DNA of 18,044 nucleotides. It comes from Proteobacteria bacterium UBA4656. GTDB lineage: Bacteria; Pseudomonadota; Gammaproteobacteria; Xanthomonadales; Ahniellaceae. Positions 14,172 to 18,044 of this stretch are shown piece by piece (the stretch's first letter is position 1; every line of letters begins with the position of its first letter). The stretch lies in contig DHLY01000101.1 of the NCBI GenBank assembly GCA_002405525.1, forward strand, positions 1-18,044, written 5' to 3'. A model generated the notes under the pieces. That model was given only the letters and a program-made list of their open reading frames with translations. It made no database searches and was not told the DNA's origin. The translations under genes were made by a program, and so were the position numbers.

Positions 14172-16241
14172 TCACCGAGCGCCGGGCTCCTCCACCAGCC
14201 ACCGCTTCAACCAGGCATTGACCGTGTCGTGCCACAGGACCGAGTTGGCCGGCTTGAGGACCCAGTGGTTCTCGTCGGGGAAGTGCAGGTAGCGGCTGGG
14301 GATGCCGCGCACCTGTGCGGCGGTGAACGCCGCGATGCCCTGGGTGTAGGGCACGCGATAGTCGAGCGCGCCGTGGATCACCAGCATCGGCGCCTTCCAT
14401 TTCGCCACGTGGTCGGCCGGGTTGAACTTCGCGTAGTCCTCCGGGTGGGTGTGCGGCGGGCCGCCGAATTCCCAGTTGGTGAACCACAGTTCCTCGGTCA
14501 TGTAGGCCATGGCGCGGATGTCGAACACGCCGGCGTGGTTGACCAGGCAACGGAAGCGCTCGGGCATCTGGCCGGCGATCCAGGCCACCATGTAGCCGCC
14601 GTAGGACCCACCCAGCGCGCAGGCGCGCTCTCCGTCGAGGAAGGCGTACTTGGCGACCGCGGCCTCCAGCCCGAGTCGCAGGTCCTCCAGCGGCTTGCCG
14701 CCCCAGTCGCGGCTGACCGCATCGGTGAACGCCTGGCCGTAGCCGGTGGAGCCGTGGAAGTCGACCAGCAGCGCGGCATAACCCTGGCCGGCGTAGGTCT
14801 GCGCGTTCCAGCGGTAGTGGAACAGGTTGCCGAAGCTGCCCTGCGGACCGCCGTGGATCAGGAAGGCCACCGGGTACTTCTTCGCCGGATCGAAGTTGGC
14901 CGGCTTGACCAGCCAGGCGTGCACCGTCGCGCCACCGGCGCCGGCGAAGGTGAACTGCTCGGCCGCGCCGAAGGCCACGCCGGCGAGCCGCTCGGCGTTG
15001 AACGCGGTCAGCGGCGCCAGCGCGCCGCCGCGCAGGCCCACGCGATACAGCTGCGCCGGGCTGTCGAGGTCGTCGTGCGCGACCACGATCGCATCACGGC
15101 CGACCGAGAAGCCGCCCACATGGCCGTTGCCGGCCACCTTCGACACCTTGCCGCTGGCGATCTCGATCGCGAACAGCGGCGTGTGGCCGAGGTCGTTGGC
15201 GGTGGTGTAGATCGTGCGGCCGTCGCGCGAGAGCGCCAGGTTGTCGGCCGAACGATCCCAGCCCGGCGCGATCTCGCGCGTGGCGCCGCTGGCGAGGTCC
15301 ATCGCCATCAGGCCAAGGCGGTCGGCCTCGAAGCCCGGGCGCTTCATCGCGCGATAGTACACCGTGCGGCCATCGGCGCTGAACACCGGGCCGGTGTCCC
15401 AGGCGTCGTTGGTGTCGGTCAGGTTGCGCGGCGCTGCGCTGCCGTCGGCCGGCACCTGGAACAGGTCGAAGTTGGTCGACCACGGTTCGTTGCGGCCGGC
15501 GATGCGCGCGCTGAACACCAGCGACTTCGCGTCGGGGCTCCACGCGTACTCGTTGTCGTCGCCGAAGGGCTTGGACGGCACGTCGCCGTCGATGCCCTTC
15601 GTGACGTGCACCAGGTCCTTGCCGGCCACGCCCGTCGCGTCGAGCCGGGCGACGAAAAGCTGCGAGCGGCGGTGGTCCGACCAGGTATCCCAGTGGCGCA
15701 CGAAGATCTGGTCGTAGAGCTGGCCGGTCTGTTTGCTGGCCGCCTCGTCGTCGACCTTCTTCTTCGTGCAGGCGAGGTCGGCGCCGCAGTCGGGGAAGAC
15801 CTCGAAGGACAGCGCGATCGCGCGCCCGTCGGGCGCCAGAACGAAGGAGCCGACGTCGAGCGCAAAGTCGGTGGCCTGGCGCGCCTCGCCGCCGCCCATG
15901 TCGAGGCGCCAGACCTGCATCGAACCCGAGCGCGACGACAGGAAGTACAGCGCGCGACCGTCCGGCGCCCAGCGCGGGCCGACCGAGTTCACGCCGCGGG
16001 CGGTGATCCGGCGCGGCGTCGCATCGCCGTCGACGGCACGCAGCCACAGCCCGGTGGCGGCCTTGTTGCTGTCGACGTCCGCCTCGCGGACCTGGAAGGC
16101 GACCTGGCGGCCGTCGGGCGAGATCCGCGGGTCGGCGACGCGGTCGAGCGCGACCAGGTCGCGGATGTCGAAGGGCCGGTCGGCGGCGAAGGCCGCCGGC
16201 GCGACAAGGCAGAGTGCGAGGATGGCGTGGCGCATGGGCAT
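14172..16241 (-). CDS. Exported S9 family peptidase, DPP5-like
   Basis: A 689-residue exported serine peptidase of the prolyl oligopeptidase (S9) family, most like dipeptidyl-peptidase 5, which releases dipeptides in the periplasm. The signal peptide is HAILALCLVAPAAFA (5-19). Residues about 25-430 form a WD40/TolB-like beta-propeller (repeated SPDG, APDG, SADG turns). The alpha/beta hydrolase domain follows: oxyanion region LIHGGPQGSF (461-470), nucleophile Ser546 in GGSYGGYM, Asp627 in GALDYRVP and His659 in FPDENHWVL. C152 and C158 may form a disulfide. ATG at 16241 is chosen over the upstream GTG at 16262 because it gives a standard signal peptide. The gene carries its own -10 box and lies in tandem downstream of another S9 peptidase. 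Substrate specificity cannot be read from the sequence. Confidence 0.95.
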   Translation of the reverse strand: MPMRHAILALCLVAPAAFAADRPFDIRDLVALDRVADPRISPDGRQVAFQVREADVDSNKAATGLWLRAVDGDATPRRITARGVNSVGPRWAPDGRALYFLSSRSGSMQVWRLDMGGGEARQATDFALDVGSFVLAPDGRAIALSFEVFPDCGADLACTKKKVDDEAASKQTGQLYDQIFVRHWDTWSDHRRSQLFVARLDATGVAGKDLVHVTKGIDGDVPSKPFGDDNEYAWSPDAKSLVFSARIAGRNEPWSTNFDLFQVPADGSAAPRNLTDTNDAWDTGPVFSADGRTVYYRAMKRPGFEADRLGLMAMDLASGATREIAPGWDRSADNLALSRDGRTIYTTANDLGHTPLFAIEIASGKVSKVAGNGHVGGFSVGRDAIVVAHDDLDSPAQLYRVGLRGGALAPLTAFNAERLAGVAFGAAEQFTFAGAGGATVHAWLVKPANFDPAKKYPVAFLIHGGPQGSFGNLFHYRWNAQTYAGQGYAALLVDFHGSTGYGQAFTDAVSRDWGGKPLEDLRLGLEAAVAKYAFLDGERACALGGSYGGYMVAWIAGQMPERFRCLVNHAGVFDIRAMAYMTEELWFTNWEFGGPPHTHPEDYAKFNPADHVAKWKAPMLVIHGALDYRVPYTQGIAAFTAAQVRGIPSRYLHFPDENHWVLKPANSVLWHDTVNAWLKRWLVEEPGAR

Positions 16242-16263
16242 CGCGGGTCCGGGGGAAACCACG

Positions 16264-16269
16264 ATTCTA
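16264..16269 (-). promoter_or_regulatory. -10 box (TAGAAT) for the DPP5-like gene
   Basis: On the minus strand CCTAGAATCG lies 22 nt before the ATG at 16241, giving a leader of about 16 nt. The same 10-nt string precedes the ATPase gene near 6850. No -35 is evident. Confidence 0.45.
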
Positions 16270-16329
16270 GGCCCTGCCTCGCACCGCGGGCCAGTCGCGC
16301 CGCGGCATCGACAGCCGCGGCGCCAGGAA

Positions 16330-16354
16330 CCGGCCGCGCCGGGGGCGCGGCCGG
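16330..16354 (-). terminator. Strong GC hairpin between the two S9 peptidase genes
   Basis: A perfect 11-bp stem (CCGGCCGCGCC/GGCGCGGCCGG) with a 3-nt loop, 7 nt past the stop of the upstream S9 gene on the minus strand. A short TT follows, not a proper T-run. With the -10 box behind it, it suggests that the two peptidase genes are separate transcription units. Confidence 0.6.
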
Positions 16355-16361
16355 AAACCGG

Positions 16362-18044
16362 TCAGGGCGCGGACCCCGCTGCGACCGGCTGCGCGTCGCC
16401 GTTCGCGGTCGCGGCCTTCGGCCCGATGTAACGGTCGAACCAGGCCAGCATCCGGCCGTAGAAGGCCTGCCGGCTGTCGAGCTTGTAGAAGCCGTGGCCC
16501 TCGTCCTTGTCGATCAGCAGTTCGCTGGTCTTGCCAGCCTGCTGCAGCGAACGGTGGAACGCCTGCGAGTGTTCGGGCGGCGCGCGGAAGTCCTCGCCGC
16601 CGGCGACCAGCAGGATCGGCGCCTTGATCCGGTCGACCAGCTTGTTCGGCGAGCGCGCGTCGAGATTCTCGCGCCCGCCACCGACCGCCTCGGCGAGGAA
16701 GCGCTCGCCGGAGTCGCGCTGGCCGATGTCGCCGCGGGTGTAGAGCATGCCGAGGTCGTAGACGCCGACGTAGCCGACCGCGCAGCGGTACAGGTCCGGC
16801 TCCTTGGCGATGCCCATGCCGGCCGCGTAGCCGCCGTAGGAGCCGCCGTAGATGCAGATCCGGTCTTTGTCGACGATGCCCTGCTCGATCGCCCAGCGCG
16901 TGGCGTCGGTCACGTCGTCCTGCATCGTGCCGCCCCACTGCTGGTAGCCCAGCTCGGTGAAGCGGCGGCCGTAGTTGCCCGATCCGCGGAAGTTCGGCTG
17001 CAGCACCGCGTAGCCGCGGCTGGCCAGCAGCTGCACCTCCCAGTCGAAACTCCAGGAATCGAAGGGGCCGAACGGGCCGCCGTGCACGTTGACCACCAGC
17101 GGAAGCTTCTTGCCGTCGCTGTCCGGCGGCAGCGTCAGGTAGCCGTGGATCGTCAGCCCGTCGCGCGACTTGAACGAGATCGGCTGCTTGTCGGCCATCT
17201 TCGCCGGATCGATCCAGTCGCGCACGCCGAGCATGTAGGTCGCCTTGCGGTCGCGGTCGAACAGGTAGTAGGTGCCCGGATCGCGGTCGCTCCACGCGCG
17301 GAAAGTCAGTTCCTTGCCGTCATCGCTCCAGCTGGTGATGCTCACCCAGTGGTCGGGGAAGCTATTGAGCAGGGTCGACAGCGTGACGGCCTCGTTGGAT
17401 TCCTTGTCGAAGGTCTCTATGCGCGGCTCGCCGTCCATGAACACCACGCCGTAGGCCACGCGCTGGCGGTTGGTCAGCACGGCCAGCGGGTCGACGCTGT
17501 CGTCGCGGGCGACCTGCTTGCGCTCTCCGGTGGCCGGGTCCCACAGGTACACCACGTCCGGACCTTCCTTCTCGTCGGAGATGAGGTAGGCCTGCCGGTA
17601 ATCGGCGGTGAATCCCTCGGGCTCCATCGCGACGCCGCTGGCGGACTCGTCGTTGACCAGCCGCCACTCGGCGCGGTTGTCGTCGCGGTAGTAGAGCTTC
17701 GCGGTGCTGCCGGTCGCCACGCCGCCGGCCCAGGCGAAGCGCACCTGCTGGCGCCCGTCGGTGAGGAACTGCGCGTTGAGCACCGGCGCGCGCGACAGCA
17801 CCGACCGGCTGCCGGTGTAGATGTTCAGCCGCTCGACCTTCGGATAGGTGCCCTCGTCGTTGCCCACCGGATAGACGTTGACGAGGATGTTCTTGTCGTC
17901 GTCGACCAGGGTGTCGACGATGCTCGCGCCCTCGAAGCCGCGCTGGCGCCGCGTGAGGTTGCCGTCGTTGCCGGCGCGCGGACCAATCAGCAGTTCTTGG
18001 CGCGACCCGTCCCAGTTGGTGGCGTAGATCTCCCCGGTGGACGC
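16362..18044 (-). CDS. S9 family peptidase, partial (N-terminus outside the window)
   Basis: The visible part is the C-terminal 560 residues; the frame is open to the window edge, so the start lies beyond 18044. It is a second prolyl-oligopeptidase-family enzyme, of the acylaminoacyl-peptidase or dipeptidyl-peptidase type. The first 285 or so visible residues are beta-propeller. The hydrolase domain then shows VNVHGGPFGPFD (oxyanion region), the nucleophile Ser in YGGSYGGYAAGMG (codon 16839-16841), Asp in VAGGEDFRAPPEHS (codon 16590-16592) and His in KDEGHGFYKLDSRQAFYGRMLAWFDRYIG (codon 16494-16496), so the catalytic triad is complete. It ends in a low-complexity tail (NGDAQPVAAGSAP). The GTG at 17867 is internal, not the start. 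It is a paralogue of the gene at 14172-16241 but distinct in sequence, so not a recent duplication. Confidence 0.94.
   Translation of the reverse strand, partial: ASTGEIYATNWDGSRQELLIGPRAGNDGNLTRRQRGFEGASIVDTLVDDDKNILVNVYPVGNDEGTYPKVERLNIYTGSRSVLSRAPVLNAQFLTDGRQQVRFAWAGGVATGSTAKLYYRDDNRAEWRLVNDESASGVAMEPEGFTADYRQAYLISDEKEGPDVVYLWDPATGERKQVARDDSVDPLAVLTNRQRVAYGVVFMDGEPRIETFDKESNEAVTLSTLLNSFPDHWVSITSWSDDGKELTFRAWSDRDPGTYYLFDRDRKATYMLGVRDWIDPAKMADKQPISFKSRDGLTIHGYLTLPPDSDGKKLPLVVNVHGGPFGPFDSWSFDWEVQLLASRGYAVLQPNFRGSGNYGRRFTELGYQQWGGTMQDDVTDATRWAIEQGIVDKDRICIYGGSYGGYAAGMGIAKEPDLYRCAVGYVGVYDLGMLYTRGDIGQRDSGERFLAEAVGGGRENLDARSPNKLVDRIKAPILLVAGGEDFRAPPEHSQAFHRSLQQAGKTSELLIDKDEGHGFYKLDSRQAFYGRMLAWFDRYIGPKAATANGDAQPVAAGSAP

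Noticed and set aside
1..18044. Mobile island, defence system or CRISPR
   Set aside because: No transposase, integrase, nuclease, toxin or regularly spaced repeat is visible; the HerA-like ATPase has no nuclease partner and matches the housekeeping YjgR form.

Overview
The window is an 18 kb piece of high-GC bacterial chromosome with strongly G/C-biased third codon positions. It most likely comes from a gammaproteobacterium of the Xanthomonadales/Lysobacterales type. The grounds are the prmB-aroC pair, a true GreB-type factor, a YjgR-type ATPase, a ybeY-corC neighbourhood, an IPTL-CTERM-like exported protein and two S9 peptidases. This placement is inference from gene content; no rRNA or other marker is present. 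The region is mostly conserved housekeeping and envelope genes. I see no transposase, integrase, phage gene, CRISPR array, tRNA or rRNA, and every main reading frame is intact.

Layout. 1-3000 is on the minus strand: prmB (uL3 glutamine methyltransferase) overlaps aroC (chorismate synthase) by ATGA, followed by a REP-like inverted pair whose GTAG foot supplies the aroC stop codon, then a small exported protein with a C-terminal membrane sorting tail. A compact divergent promoter region (about 3000-3050) separates prmB from a plus-strand pair: a SCO-type copper chaperone overlapping psd (phosphatidylserine decarboxylase) by GTGA. A 127-residue protein of unknown function follows. 5278-6762 (minus) is an MltD-like lipoprotein lytic transglycosylase, divergent from a HerA/YjgR-type ATPase (6883-8391). 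The 244 nt gap after the ATPase holds a run of hairpins and faces a DUF72 protein on the minus strand. greB lies divergent to DUF72, followed by ybeY, corC, a DUF4105 membrane protein and corA, all on the plus strand. The right end is minus strand: two tandem S9 peptidases, a complete exported DPP5-like enzyme and the C-terminal 560 residues of a second that runs off the window.

How the genes relate. Several act at the cell envelope: phosphatidylethanolamine synthesis (psd), peptidoglycan cleavage (lytic transglycosylase), cytochrome oxidase copper delivery (SCO), divalent cation handling (corC, corA) and extracytoplasmic peptide degradation (S9 enzymes). Others serve translation and transcription (prmB, ybeY, greB). 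The transcription units are short and several carry a near-consensus -10 hexamer within about 15-60 nt of the start codon. The most unusual items are the REP-like pair fused to the aroC stop codon, the variant IPTL-CTERM-like protein, the very short predicted prmB leader, and the hairpin-dense gap at 8392-8635. I found no convincing previously undescribed multi-gene system.
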